DNA of 34,346 nucleotides, taken from NCBI GenBank assembly GCA_016789405.1, contig JAEUPQ010000028.1, positions 1 to 34,346 of the forward strand, given 5' to 3'. Positions 1 to 9,794 of the stretch are shown piece by piece (position 1 is the stretch's first letter; every line of letters starts with the position of its first letter). The position numbers and the translations under genes are program-made. The stretch comes from Lysobacteraceae bacterium. Lineage in GTDB: Bacteria; Pseudomonadota; Gammaproteobacteria; Xanthomonadales; Xanthomonadaceae. The notes below the pieces were generated by a model. That model worked only from the letters and a program-made list of their open reading frames with translations, had not been told where the DNA came from and ran no database searches.

Positions 1-3000
1 GAAGTGACGGTGGCCCCGGGTACGCCTGCCGGCACGTACGTGGTGACGTACGAGATCTGCGAGATCCTCAACCCGAGCAACTGCGACACGGCGACGGCGA
101 CCATCACGGTCGGCGCTGCGGTGATCGACGCGGTGGACGACGACTTCTCGGGCACGCCGGTGAACGGCGCCTCGGGTGGCACGACCGCTTCGGTGCTGGT
201 CAACGACACGCTGAATGGCGGCGCGGTCACGGCCGGTGCGGGCGGCAACGTCACGCTCATCCCGGGTGCTGCGCCGACGCCTGCGGCCGGCTCGATCACA
301 ATGAATGCCGACGGCACGATCACGATCGCAGCCGGTACCACGGCGGGCGTGTACACGTATCCGTACCAGATCTGCGAGCAGCTGAACCCGACGAACTGCG
401 ACACGGCGACGGCCACCATCGTGGTGGGTGCCGCGGTGATCGACGCAGTCGACGATGCCGGCAACGTGGCGAATGGTGCGACGGGTGGCAGTGCGGTGGC
501 GAACGTCCTGGTCAACGACACGCTCAACGGCGCGCCGGCGACCCTGGCGACGGTGACGCTGGCCCAGCTGGCGACGACGCACCCGAACGTGACGCTGAAC
601 CCGGCGACGGGCGAAGTGACGGTGGCGCCGAATACGCCGGCAGGCACCTACATCGTGACCTACGAGATCTGCGAGATCCTCAACCCGACCAACTGCGACA
701 CCGCACAGGTGACGGTGACGGTCGGTGCGGCGCCGATCGACGCGGTGGACGATGCCTTCGGTCCGGTGAGCGGCGCGACCGGCAACGCCAACGCCGGCAA
801 TGCCTACGCCAACGACACGCTCAACGGTGTCGCGGTGAACGTGGCCGACATCACGGGCACGGTGGTGACGCCTGCGACGCCGATCGGTGGCGGTCCGGTA
901 CCGGTGCTGGATCCGGCGACGGGCGTGGTGAGCGTGCCGGCCGGCACGCCGGCAGGCACGTACACGATCGAGTACCGGATCTGCGAGAACCTGAACCCGA
1001 CGAACTGCGATACCGCCTTCATCACGGTGACGGTGGCTGCAGCGCCGATCGACGCGGTCGACGACAACTTCGGCGCGGTGAACGGCGTGACTGGCGGCAC
1101 GACCACATCGGTGCTCGTCAACGACACGCTGAACGGCGCTCCGGTGAATCCGGCCGACGTGACGCTGACCCCGGGTACGGCACCGACGCCGGTCTCGGGC
1201 AGCATCACGATGAATCCGGACGGCACGATCACGATCGCGCCGAATACCGAGGCGGGCACGTACACGTATCCGTACACGATCTGCGAAGTGCTGAACCCGA
1301 CGAACTGCGACACGGCCATCGCGACGGTGGTGGTGTCGGCACAGCCGGGCCTGGCGCTGGACAAGACCGCGGGCACGCCGAGCGGCAACACGGCGGGTTC
1401 CACGATCCCGTACAGCTTCGCGGTGACGAACACCGGCAACGTGACGATCACCGGCCTGGTCATCGACGACGCCTTGCTGGATGCGCCGGCGACCTGCCCG
1501 GTGACCACGCTGGCGCCGGGTGCGACGACCACGTGCACGGGCACGCACACGATCACCCAGGCTGAAGTGGATGCGGGCCAGGTGGTGAACACCGCGACCG
1601 CGACCGGCTCGCTGCCGGGCGGCGGCACCACGGTGTCCCAGCCCGACTCGACCACGACGGTCATCGTGCGTGCGCCGGCGATCTCCGCGTCCAAGACGGC
1701 GACCCTGACCACCGACGGTGGCGTGGCCGGCGCAGCGGACGTGGGCGACGTGGTCACCTACGCGGTGACGGTGACCAACACCGGCAACGTGACGATGACG
1801 CTGAACTCGGTGATGGACAGCCTGGAAGGCCGCACGGCCACCGCGCTGACCTGCACGCCGACGACGCTGGCCCCGGGCCAGATGGCGACCTGCAACAGCT
1901 ACACCTACACGCTGACCGACAGCGACATCACGTCGGTCGGCCCGACCCTGGACAACATGGTCACGGCCACGGGCACGTCCTCGGGTTCGGCGCAGTCGGT
2001 GAGCTCCAGCAGCACGGCAGTGGTCGCGGTGAACGCCGCGCCGGCGACCGTGCGAGTGGTCAAGGTGGCTTCGCCGCGCGACGTGAAGGTCGGTGACCTG
2101 GTGCGCTACACGGTGACGATGCACAACACCAGCCAGACTCCGGTGGTGGACGGCACGCTGATCGATACGCCGCCTGCGGGCTTCACTTACGTCGACGGCT
2201 CGTTGACGGTCGCCGACAGCGACAACAACGGCCGCCTGGTCGGCACGTACCCGATCCGCGTCGACCAGATCGACATCCCGGGCGACGGTCGCGCCACGAT
2301 CACCTACCTGCTGCGCGTGGGCGCGGGCGTCCGCCCGGGCATCCACACCAACAGCGCGGTGGTCGAGGACAACGGCGGCGTGGTGTCGAACGTGGCCACG
2401 GCGGACGTGCAGCTGACGGGCGACCCGATGCTGGACGAATCGCTGATCGTCGGTACGGTGTTCAACGACACCAACGGCAACGGCCTGCAGGACGACGGCG
2501 AACGCGGCGTTCCGGGCGTGCGCATCGCGACGGTGGAAGGCATCCTGGTCGAGACCGACCAGCACGGCCGCTACCACCTGACCGGCATGAACGGCGGACG
2601 CTGGGAGCGTGGTCGCAACTTGATCCTGAAGGTCGATCCCGCCACGCTGCCGCCGGGCACCACCTTCACCACGGACAATCCGCTGGTGAAGCGCGTGACC
2701 CCGGGCCTGCCGGCGCGCTTCGACTTCGGCGTGAAGCTGGCGCAGGAGACGTTCGAGGGCGGTACGAAGGCCGTGGAAATGGAGCTGGGTTCGGTGATGT
2801 TCGCACCGGGCAGCGCCGAGATCCGACCGGAGTACCGCGCGGCGATCGACAAGATGGCCGAGACCACGCAGAAGTTCGGTGGCGGCGAAGTGATCGTCGC
2901 CGCCGAGGGCGACAGCGACCTGCTCGCCTTCGAGCGTGCGATCGCCGTGCGCGACGCGCTGGTGGCGAAACTGCCGCCGGCCGTCTCTTCCGCACTGCGC

Positions 3001-3354
3001 ATCACGGTCCGCGCCAATCCGCAGGATCCGGCGAGCACGGTGGTCGGCGTGATGGATTGGCCGTTGATCGGCACGTTCCTGTTCGAAACGGACAGTGCGG
3101 AGATCAAGGCCGAATACATGCCGCTGATCCGCAGGATCGCCGAGTACATGGTGGAAATCGGCACCACGCGCATCGCGGTGGTGGGCCACGCCGACAAGCG
3201 CGGTTCCGAGGAGTACAACGTGGCGCTGGGCATGCGTCGCGCCAAGGCAGTCCAGGAGGCCATCGCGAATGCGTTGCCGGCAGAAATGCGCAACGGTGTG
3301 AAGGTCGATTTCAACGATGATCCGGCAGCCCCTGCCGGAATGAATGGTCAGTGA
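1..3354 (+). CDS. Large surface protein: Ig-like repeats, DUF11, SdrD B-like and OmpA-like domains (5' partial)
   Basis: The reading frame is open from the first base, so the N-terminus and probably more repeats lie to the left; 1117 residues are visible. Nt 1-1340 encode one partial and four complete ~100-residue Ig/cadherin-like repeats, each opening with IDAVDD and closing with an ICE-x-LNP-x-NCDTA motif. Three DUF11-type modules follow (about nt 1345-1670, 1675-2030, 2035-2430), with Thr-rich beta-strand patterns such as VTVTNTGNVT. An SdrD B-like module (GTVFNDTNGNGLQDDGE, nt ~2455) comes next, then a degenerate OmpA-like domain (nt ~2795-3000) and a canonical one (nt ~3058-3300) with GHADKRGSEEYN. 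OmpA-like domains of this family bind peptidoglycan, so I infer that the C-terminus anchors the protein in the periplasm. The stop precedes the next ATG by only 11 nt, indicating an operon with the barrel gene. The module assignments are firm; an adhesin or fibre role is inference. Confidence 0.9.
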   Translation, partial: EVTVAPGTPAGTYVVTYEICEILNPSNCDTATATITVGAAVIDAVDDDFSGTPVNGASGGTTASVLVNDTLNGGAVTAGAGGNVTLIPGAAPTPAAGSITMNADGTITIAAGTTAGVYTYPYQICEQLNPTNCDTATATIVVGAAVIDAVDDAGNVANGATGGSAVANVLVNDTLNGAPATLATVTLAQLATTHPNVTLNPATGEVTVAPNTPAGTYIVTYEICEILNPTNCDTAQVTVTVGAAPIDAVDDAFGPVSGATGNANAGNAYANDTLNGVAVNVADITGTVVTPATPIGGGPVPVLDPATGVVSVPAGTPAGTYTIEYRICENLNPTNCDTAFITVTVAAAPIDAVDDNFGAVNGVTGGTTTSVLVNDTLNGAPVNPADVTLTPGTAPTPVSGSITMNPDGTITIAPNTEAGTYTYPYTICEVLNPTNCDTAIATVVVSAQPGLALDKTAGTPSGNTAGSTIPYSFAVTNTGNVTITGLVIDDALLDAPATCPVTTLAPGATTTCTGTHTITQAEVDAGQVVNTATATGSLPGGGTTVSQPDSTTTVIVRAPAISASKTATLTTDGGVAGAADVGDVVTYAVTVTNTGNVTMTLNSVMDSLEGRTATALTCTPTTLAPGQMATCNSYTYTLTDSDITSVGPTLDNMVTATGTSSGSAQSVSSSSTAVVAVNAAPATVRVVKVASPRDVKVGDLVRYTVTMHNTSQTPVVDGTLIDTPPAGFTYVDGSLTVADSDNNGRLVGTYPIRVDQIDIPGDGRATITYLLRVGAGVRPGIHTNSAVVEDNGGVVSNVATADVQLTGDPMLDESLIVGTVFNDTNGNGLQDDGERGVPGVRIATVEGILVETDQHGRYHLTGMNGGRWERGRNLILKVDPATLPPGTTFTTDNPLVKRVTPGLPARFDFGVKLAQETFEGGTKAVEMELGSVMFAPGSAEIRPEYRAAIDKMAETTQKFGGGEVIVAAEGDSDLLAFERAIAVRDALVAKLPPAVSSALRITVRANPQDPASTVVGVMDWPLIGTFLFETDSAEIKAEYMPLIRRIAEYMVEIGTTRIAVVGHADKRGSEEYNVALGMRRAKAVQEAIANALPAEMRNGVKVDFNDDPAAPAGMNGQ
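124..1338 (+). repeat. Four tandem ~100-residue Ig-like coding repeats
   Basis: Units begin at the IDAVDD codons at nt 124, 439, 736 and 1048, giving periods of 315, 297, 312 and about 290 nt. Each keeps the VNDTLNG (or ANDTLNG) motif near its start and the CX7C motif near its end. Several stretches are close to identical at DNA level, pointing to tandem duplication. Part of a further unit precedes nt 124. Confidence 0.85.
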
Positions 3355-3365
3355 GGGGCGCCGAC

Positions 3366-6300
3366 ATGAAGATGAAACTGCTCGACTACACCCTGATCGG
3401 CATCCTCGCCAGCGGCCTGGCCTCGAACGCGCTTGCGCAGGACGGAGCACAGGCCGTGCCGCCGGCCGATGCGCCGCAATGCGGCGAGGCCGGCTGCGAG
3501 TCCACCGAAGGCGTGCTCTTCAAGGTGCGCACCCGCGGCGAACAGCGTCCGGCGACGAGCGCGACCAGCGACCGCGCCGACTCGACCACGCTGCAGCCTG
3601 ACCGTCGCGTGACGGTCGAGGCCGAGCGCATCGATTCAAAGTGGGAGTACAACCTGCAGCCAGGGCAGGCGATGGCGATCGGTCGCTGGTCGACCGACCT
3701 GCCCGGTGGTGGCGTGATCTGGGCCACCGAGGATCCCAACCTCGGCCAGCCGCAGTTCAACGTGTCCGCGCCGTCGCTGGTGCCGTTCGACGGCAGCCGC
3801 ATCACCAAGCCGGTGCGCTTCTACGCGTACAACAACTATCCGGCCTTCATCCAGCGTGCCGAAGTGCTGATCTTCCGCGCCACCGACGCCGACCTGGTCG
3901 CGCCGCTGGCCAGGGTCGACCTGCCGGTCGCGGGCGTGAGCGAGGTGCAGTGGGATGGCACGCTGCCGTCCGGCTACCAGCCGAAGGCCGGCGACGAGCT
4001 GCTGTATCTCGTGCGCGCCTACGGTGCCGACGGTGCGTTCGACGAAACCTTCCCGCGCCGCCTGCAGCTGGTGCGCCCGGAAGAAGTGGAACGCGGCAAC
4101 CAGATCCTGCGCAGCTCGGTGGAACGCAGCACCAGCACCGCGATGAGCGCCGAGGAAGCCGAACAGCGCAGCCTCGTGGAAGGCGTGTTCGGCGAGAACT
4201 CGCTGCGCCAGCAGAACATCCCGATCTACGGCTCGCGCATCCGCATCCAGGGACGCGACATCCCGGACGGCATGAGCGTGCGCATCAACGGCCAGAGCCA
4301 TCCGATCGACCTGCAGCGCAAGCTGGTCGCCGAATACCTGGTCCCGGTGGGCCGCCACCAGTTCGACGTCGAAGCCAGCGGTCGCGACCAGCAGGTCGCG
4401 CGTGAGCGCCTCGACATCGACGTCAGCGGCAAGTACATGTTCGCGGTCGCGATCGCCGACTTCACCGCATCCGGCAACAGCGTGTCCGGTTCGATCGAAC
4501 CGCTGGCCGGCGACGATCGCTACGACGACAGCTTCCTGCTCGATGGCCGCCTGGCCTTCTACCTGAAGGGCAAAGTCAAGGGCAAATACCTCATCACCGC
4601 GCAGGCCGACACCCAGGAGCGCGAACTGCGCGAACTGTTCGACGGCTTCTGGGATGCCGATCCGCAGGACGTGTTCCGCCGCCTCGATCCGGATGCCTAC
4701 TACCCGGTCTACGGCGACGACTCCACGACCTATCGCGATGTCGACACCATGGGCAGGCTGTACGTCCGCGTCGACTGGGACAAGAACCAGGCGCTGTGGG
4801 GCAACTTCAACACCGGCGTCACCGGGACCGAATACGGCCAGTATTCGCGTTCGCTCTACGGCGCTGCGCTGAGCTGGCGTTCGCGCCGCGCGACCGACCT
4901 GGGCGAACCCGGCACGCAGGTCAAGGCCTTCGGCTCCGAGGCGCAGACCGCGCCGGGGCACAGCGAATTCCTCGGCACCGGCGGCAGCCTGTACTACCTC
5001 AAGCACACCGACGTGTTGCCCGGTTCGGACAAGGTCGTGCTGGAAGTGCGCGACAACACCACCGGTCGCGTCGAGCGCCGGATCGACCTGGCGCGCGGCG
5101 CCGACTACGAGATCGACGAATTCCAGGGGCGCCTGCTCCTGACCCGTCCGCTCTCGCAGATCACCCGCGAGAACATTCCGACGCTCACCCGCGATGCACC
5201 GCTCGACGGTTTCGCGCAGGTGCTGCTGGTCGACTACGAATTCGTGCCGAATGGTTTCGATGCCGACGACACGACGATGGGTTTCCGCGGCAAGCACTGG
5301 TTCGGCAACCACGTCGCCGTCGGCGCCACGTGGATCGACGAGAACCGTGCCGGCGAGGACTACTCGCTCAAGGGCCTGGACCTCACGCTGCAGGCCGGTC
5401 GCGGCACCTACCTCAAGCTCGAACAGAGCCGCACCGAGTCCACCAGCGCGCCGATCTTCTATTCCGACAACGGCGGCCTGAGCTTCACCGAACTCAACCC
5501 GGTGACCGGTCCGCGCGAGGGCGATGCCCGCGCCGTGGAGGCACGCGCCAACTTCAAGGAACTGGGCTGGACCGACCTCGACTGGTCGGTCGGTGCCTGG
5601 TGGCGCAAGGTCGATGCCGGCTTCTCCGTCGGTCGTTTCGATCGCGGCATGGAAGTGCGCGAATACGGCGCCGAGGTGCTGGGCCAGTTCGCGCCGAACG
5701 TCAACGTCCGCGGCCGTTACAGCCGCGCCGAGCGGGGCACCGATGCCCTGATCCAGGCGCAGCTGACCGGCGAATGGCAGATCAACGACCACAACCGTCT
5801 GTCTGCGGAATTGCGTCGCGTCGAAGAACAGCGTGTGTCCGGCGATGCCGCAGGCCTGCTTGCCGCCCTGCAGTACACGCATCGCTTCGGCAGCAGCCTC
5901 GATCTCTACGGCACAGCGCAGTTCACGGTGGACGACGACGATGGTCGCTATGCCGACAACGACGCGCTCACGCTCGGTGCGAAGTACCTGTTCGGCGACC
6001 TGTCGAGCATCGGCGCGGAAGTGACCAGCGGCGACCGCGGCGACGCGGCGCAGATCAACGGCGAATACCGGATCAGCCCGGAGCACACCGTCTACGGCCG
6101 CTACACCTATTCGACTGACCGCTCCGACTACGACCCGCTGTTCAACGACCGCCTCAATTCGGGCTGGACGCTGGGCCAGCGCTGGCGCCTGTCGAACCAG
6201 GTGAACCTGTTCAACGAGAGCCAGTTCCTCAAGGCGCCGAACGAATCCGGCCTGGCGCACACCTTCGGCATGGATTTCTATCCGGGCGTGGGCTGGACCC

Positions 6301-7076
6301 TGGGCTTCACCCTGCAGAACGCCAACCTCGACCGCGAAGTCGGCAACGTCGATCGTCGCGCGATCAGCATCAGCGGCGGCCGCAGTTCCAACGACACCCA
6401 GTGGCAGAGCAAGCTGGAGTGGCGTGACGACAGCGGTGCGGAAGAGCGCACGCAGTGGGTGACGACCAACAACTTCACCCACAAGATCAACGACAGCTGG
6501 CGGATCGCGGCGCGCTTCAATTACTCGAAGACCACCGACGACCTGCTGGCCACCGCGGGCGCGAAGTTCATCGAAGGCAACTTCGGCTTCGCCTACCGGC
6601 CGTTCGATTCCGGCAAGTGGGCGCTGCTCGGCCGCTACACCTACCTGTACGACGTCTCCGCGCTGCAGCAGGTGGGCGACAACGTCGCCAACTACGACCA
6701 GCGCAGCCAGGTGCTCTCGCTCGAGGGCATCTACAAGCCGAACGTCTCGTGGGAGTTCGCCGGCAAGCTGCTGCGTCGCGAAGGCGAGGTTCGTTTCGGC
6801 CGCCTGAGCGGGCAGTGGGCGGATTCGTCCGCCACGTTCGCCGCGTTCCAGGCGCGCTATGCCTTCGCCGACCATTGGCACACGCTGGGCGAGTACCGCT
6901 GGCTGGGCGTGAAGGACGGCGGCGACCGCCAGGGTTTCCTGCTCGGCATCGATCGCGACCTCGGCAAGCACCTGCGCCTCGGCGTGGGCTACAACTTCAC
7001 CGAGTTCAGCGACGACCTCACCGATTTCGATTACGACCACAAGGGGTGGTTCGTCAATCTGGTCGGCTGGTACTGA
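3366..7076 (+). CDS. Outer-membrane beta-barrel protein of the OmpA/DUF11 surface locus
   Basis: 1236 residues. I start at the ATG at 3366, which has AGGGG 7 nt upstream and opens a clear signal peptide (KMKLLDYTLIGILASG... ending ALAQ); a GTG at 3351 overlaps the previous stop but would add only five residues. After the signal come a short Cys-containing segment, a soluble beta-rich region (about residues 60-350, including QNIPIYGSRIRIQGRDIPDG), and from about residue 355 a long run of alternating amphipathic strands with aromatic girdle residues to the C-terminus. The YPVYGDDSTTYRDVD and WGNFNTGVTGTEYGQYSR segments resemble what I recall from barrel proteins often annotated as TonB-dependent-receptor-like. 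The protein ends GWFVNLVGWY, typical of a last barrel strand recognised by the BAM machinery. I see no TonB box or clear plug domain. A role in exporting or displaying the neighbouring repeat proteins is inferred from gene order. Confidence 0.85.
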   Translation: MKMKLLDYTLIGILASGLASNALAQDGAQAVPPADAPQCGEAGCESTEGVLFKVRTRGEQRPATSATSDRADSTTLQPDRRVTVEAERIDSKWEYNLQPGQAMAIGRWSTDLPGGGVIWATEDPNLGQPQFNVSAPSLVPFDGSRITKPVRFYAYNNYPAFIQRAEVLIFRATDADLVAPLARVDLPVAGVSEVQWDGTLPSGYQPKAGDELLYLVRAYGADGAFDETFPRRLQLVRPEEVERGNQILRSSVERSTSTAMSAEEAEQRSLVEGVFGENSLRQQNIPIYGSRIRIQGRDIPDGMSVRINGQSHPIDLQRKLVAEYLVPVGRHQFDVEASGRDQQVARERLDIDVSGKYMFAVAIADFTASGNSVSGSIEPLAGDDRYDDSFLLDGRLAFYLKGKVKGKYLITAQADTQERELRELFDGFWDADPQDVFRRLDPDAYYPVYGDDSTTYRDVDTMGRLYVRVDWDKNQALWGNFNTGVTGTEYGQYSRSLYGAALSWRSRRATDLGEPGTQVKAFGSEAQTAPGHSEFLGTGGSLYYLKHTDVLPGSDKVVLEVRDNTTGRVERRIDLARGADYEIDEFQGRLLLTRPLSQITRENIPTLTRDAPLDGFAQVLLVDYEFVPNGFDADDTTMGFRGKHWFGNHVAVGATWIDENRAGEDYSLKGLDLTLQAGRGTYLKLEQSRTESTSAPIFYSDNGGLSFTELNPVTGPREGDARAVEARANFKELGWTDLDWSVGAWWRKVDAGFSVGRFDRGMEVREYGAEVLGQFAPNVNVRGRYSRAERGTDALIQAQLTGEWQINDHNRLSAELRRVEEQRVSGDAAGLLAALQYTHRFGSSLDLYGTAQFTVDDDDGRYADNDALTLGAKYLFGDLSSIGAEVTSGDRGDAAQINGEYRISPEHTVYGRYTYSTDRSDYDPLFNDRLNSGWTLGQRWRLSNQVNLFNESQFLKAPNESGLAHTFGMDFYPGVGWTLGFTLQNANLDREVGNVDRRAISISGGRSSNDTQWQSKLEWRDDSGAEERTQWVTTNNFTHKINDSWRIAARFNYSKTTDDLLATAGAKFIEGNFGFAYRPFDSGKWALLGRYTYLYDVSALQQVGDNVANYDQRSQVLSLEGIYKPNVSWEFAGKLLRREGEVRFGRLSGQWADSSATFAAFQARYAFADHWHTLGEYRWLGVKDGGDRQGFLLGIDRDLGKHLRLGVGYNFTEFSDDLTDFDYDHKGWFVNLVGWY

Positions 7077-7100
7077 TTTTTCCCCCAAGCAACCACGGAG

Positions 7101-7122
7101 CCGTGCGTATGGATACGCACGG
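7101..7122 (+). promoter_or_regulatory. Perfect 10-bp hairpin in the intercistronic gap
   Basis: CCGTGCGTAT at 7101-7110 pairs with ATACGCACGG at 7113-7122, leaving two bases between the arms. No T-run follows, so it is not a standard terminator. It sits between the barrel gene and the GEVED/DUF11 gene and could stabilise or partially attenuate the message. Confidence 0.45.
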
Positions 7123-7158
7123 CACGGAACCGCTCAGCCTCTCGAAGCCGAAGTGACC

Positions 7159-9753
7159 ATGCACAAGATGATCGTCGATACACGCCATTCCTTCCGCAAG
7201 CGATTGGCCGCGACCGCGTCCGCAGCAGTGCTGATGCTGGGCGCCGCGCTGCCCGTGCAGGCCGCGCAGATCTACACCACGCAGGGCTATGTCGATTACG
7301 CCATGAATGGTTCCGGCTTCCGCCTGCAGAATTCCAGTGCCACCGGGACATGCGCGGCAACCGCGGATGCGGCCTACTGGGCGGCCTCGCGGACCTTCAA
7401 CGTCACCTTTCCGGCGACGGCGACCGGCATCGACCGTGCCTACCTGATCTGGGGTGGCAGCTCCGATGTCGCCGACACCACCGCGACGCTGCAGCTCAAT
7501 GGTGGCGCCGCCACTGCGGTCACCGGGACCGCGCAGACCGCCGCCAGGCCGACGGCACCCAATACGCGGTATTACGAAACCGTCGCGAATGTCACGACGC
7601 AGGTCGCTGCCGCGTACACGGGCCCGGGTGCGATGTCCGTGACCGTGAGCAATGTGACGTTCAAGGCGGCAGCCCCGGATGACTGGAGGGACAGCTGCGG
7701 CGCAGCGGGCGCGGCGACGCTGGTCGTCGTCTACAGCACCGACTTGAACAATCCCGCGGTCGTGCCGCGTGCGGTCGTGCTGGACGACATCACGGTGCTG
7801 ATGGCGGGTTCGGTTGCGACGCCGGCCAGCTATACCGGCAATATTTCCGGCGTGGCCGCTGCGGCCAATCCGTCGAACGGGCGCATGAACGTGGTCACGA
7901 TCGAGGGCGACTCGGCGATCTCGACTTCCGAATCCTTCTCCATGACGATCGGCGGGACGACGACCAACTACGATGCCCAGGTGAACTGGGACGCAGGCGA
8001 CCAGAACACGCCGGGCGCGGGTGGCAACGGCAATTCCTGGGAGCTGGACGGCATCAATGCGCCGACGCTGATCATTCCGGCCGGCACGACGGCGATCACC
8101 TACAACCTGACCAGCGGCCAGGACACGATCATGCCGTCGGTGATGGCCCTGAGCTGGGACATCCGCTCCGATTTCGGCGATGCGCCCGCGAGCTATGGCG
8201 TGGCCCGTCACGCGCCGCCCGACATCACCGATACGGCCACGCGCCTCAGTGCGGGCCTGGATTTCGAGGACGGCGCGCTCGCCAGCGCGGATGCCAATCT
8301 CGACGACACCAGCACCAGCGACGACGAGTCGGGCGTGACCGCGCTGCCGCTGCTCACCGTGGCCACGACCAGCTACACCATCAGCACGGCATGCGCCGGA
8401 GGCACCGATGGCGCCACGGCGACCACCGCCCAGGTATCGGCCTGGATCGACTTCAATCGCGACGGGACGTTCGACAGCACCGAGCGCGCGCAGGCCGCCT
8501 GCCCGTCGGCAGCGAGCACGGTCAATCTCACCTGGACGATCGCGCCCACCCAGATCGTCGCCGGCCCGACCTACCTGCGTCTGCGCATCGCACGCGCGGC
8601 CGCGCAGGTCGCCAATCCAATCGGCAACGCAGCCGAGGGCGAGGCCGAGGATTACCAGATGGACATCGTGCCCACGCTTGCGGTGAACAAGCAGGTGTGG
8701 CCGGATTCCGACACCGGCGTGTTCAACTTCGCGATCGGTGCGACCAGCATCGCCACCGATCTCGGCGACGACCAGGCCACCCCGGCACGCACGCTGTACC
8801 ACAAGCAGATCAACAACTACAACGGCATGACCGGCGTCGCGCCGAGCGTCAACGTCGCCCTGAACGTCAGCACGAATGCGCTGGATTTCTCGGTGACGGA
8901 GACCGGTGGCACCGGTACGAGCCTGGCCGACTACACCTCGGCGTATACCTGCACCAATGGCGCAGGCGCGACTGTGGCCAGCGCCGATCCGGGCACCAGC
9001 GCGAACCTGACCATCCCCTTGTCGGTCACGGGCGCGACGCCGAACGGTCGCCAGCAGAACATCACCTGTGCCTTCGTCAACCAGACGGCACGGATCGTGA
9101 TGGTGAAGAACACCACGCTGGGCGATGGCACCTTCGCGTTCGCGGCAACCGGCAACCGCGTGGCGAACTTCAACATCACGACCGTGGCAGGCACCGGCAC
9201 GACTGCGCTCGCGCTGCAGCGCATCTACCCGGATCCGGCCGGCAGCACCGAGACCGTGACCGAAACCGTGCCGGCCGGCTGGCGCCTGGACAACATCGCC
9301 TGCACCTTCCTTGCGCCGAACGGCACGACCGGCACGGTGGGCAGCGTGACGATCCCGGCGGTCACCGTGCCGCTGACCCGCGGCTACGACTACACCTGCA
9401 CCTTCGCGAACCACAAGCTCACCGCCGACGTGGTGCTGACCAAGACGAACACGCCGGGCGTCAACGGCAATGTCGACCAGCCCGCCGACAGCGTGGTGTC
9501 CGGCGCGCCGAGCAGCTACACCATCACCGTGACCAACAACGGCCCGGATGGCGCGAACGGTACGGTCGTCACCGATCCGGTGCCGACCAACCTCAGCTGC
9601 GGCACGGCGACGTGCAGCGCGGCAGGCGGTGCGGCCTGCCCGGCCCAGACCGGTGCTGCGCTCGTGACGGCGCTGCAGGGTGCGGGCACGACGGTTCCGA
9701 CGCTGCCCAATGGTGGCTCGGTGACGTTCACCCTGAGCTGCACGGTGCAGTGA
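7159..9753 (+). CDS. Secreted GEVED / prealbumin-like / DUF11 protein, first copy
   Basis: 864 residues from the ATG at 7159 (GAAG 5 nt upstream); an in-frame GTG at 7153 and ATG at 7168 are alternatives. A signal peptide ends ALPVQAAQ. An N-terminal beta domain (about residues 35-230) has the YLIWGGS and GAATLVVVY patterns that recall DUF3344-type domains, a weak resemblance. A GEVED-type domain follows, from DFGDAPASYG (nt ~8170) to GEAEDYQ (nt ~8640). Prealbumin-like modules come next, each ending in a CTF- or CAF-type strand, then a single DUF11 module that ends the protein at LSCTVQ. There is no LPXTG motif, transmembrane tail or OmpA domain, so it is probably released or held non-covalently. 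It follows the barrel gene by 82 nt and is followed by a strong terminator, closing the first transcript. Confidence 0.85.
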   Translation: MHKMIVDTRHSFRKRLAATASAAVLMLGAALPVQAAQIYTTQGYVDYAMNGSGFRLQNSSATGTCAATADAAYWAASRTFNVTFPATATGIDRAYLIWGGSSDVADTTATLQLNGGAATAVTGTAQTAARPTAPNTRYYETVANVTTQVAAAYTGPGAMSVTVSNVTFKAAAPDDWRDSCGAAGAATLVVVYSTDLNNPAVVPRAVVLDDITVLMAGSVATPASYTGNISGVAAAANPSNGRMNVVTIEGDSAISTSESFSMTIGGTTTNYDAQVNWDAGDQNTPGAGGNGNSWELDGINAPTLIIPAGTTAITYNLTSGQDTIMPSVMALSWDIRSDFGDAPASYGVARHAPPDITDTATRLSAGLDFEDGALASADANLDDTSTSDDESGVTALPLLTVATTSYTISTACAGGTDGATATTAQVSAWIDFNRDGTFDSTERAQAACPSAASTVNLTWTIAPTQIVAGPTYLRLRIARAAAQVANPIGNAAEGEAEDYQMDIVPTLAVNKQVWPDSDTGVFNFAIGATSIATDLGDDQATPARTLYHKQINNYNGMTGVAPSVNVALNVSTNALDFSVTETGGTGTSLADYTSAYTCTNGAGATVASADPGTSANLTIPLSVTGATPNGRQQNITCAFVNQTARIVMVKNTTLGDGTFAFAATGNRVANFNITTVAGTGTTALALQRIYPDPAGSTETVTETVPAGWRLDNIACTFLAPNGTTGTVGSVTIPAVTVPLTRGYDYTCTFANHKLTADVVLTKTNTPGVNGNVDQPADSVVSGAPSSYTITVTNNGPDGANGTVVTDPVPTNLSCGTATCSAAGGAACPAQTGAALVTALQGAGTTVPTLPNGGSVTFTLSCTVQ

Positions 9754-9794
9754 TCGCGACCGTGACGGCGACCACCAGCGTCATGCGATGAGCA

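Noticed and set aside
3636..7088. 1150-codon open frame antisense to the barrel gene
   Set aside because: It is a shadow of the high-GC codon bias of the barrel gene: its composition is Val/Ala/Arg/Glu-rich with no domain pattern, while the plus-strand frame has a signal peptide and barrel end.
7054..9414. 786-codon open frame antisense to the first GEVED/DUF11 gene
   Set aside because: Low-complexity Arg/Gly/His-rich translation with no fold signature; the plus strand has clear modules.
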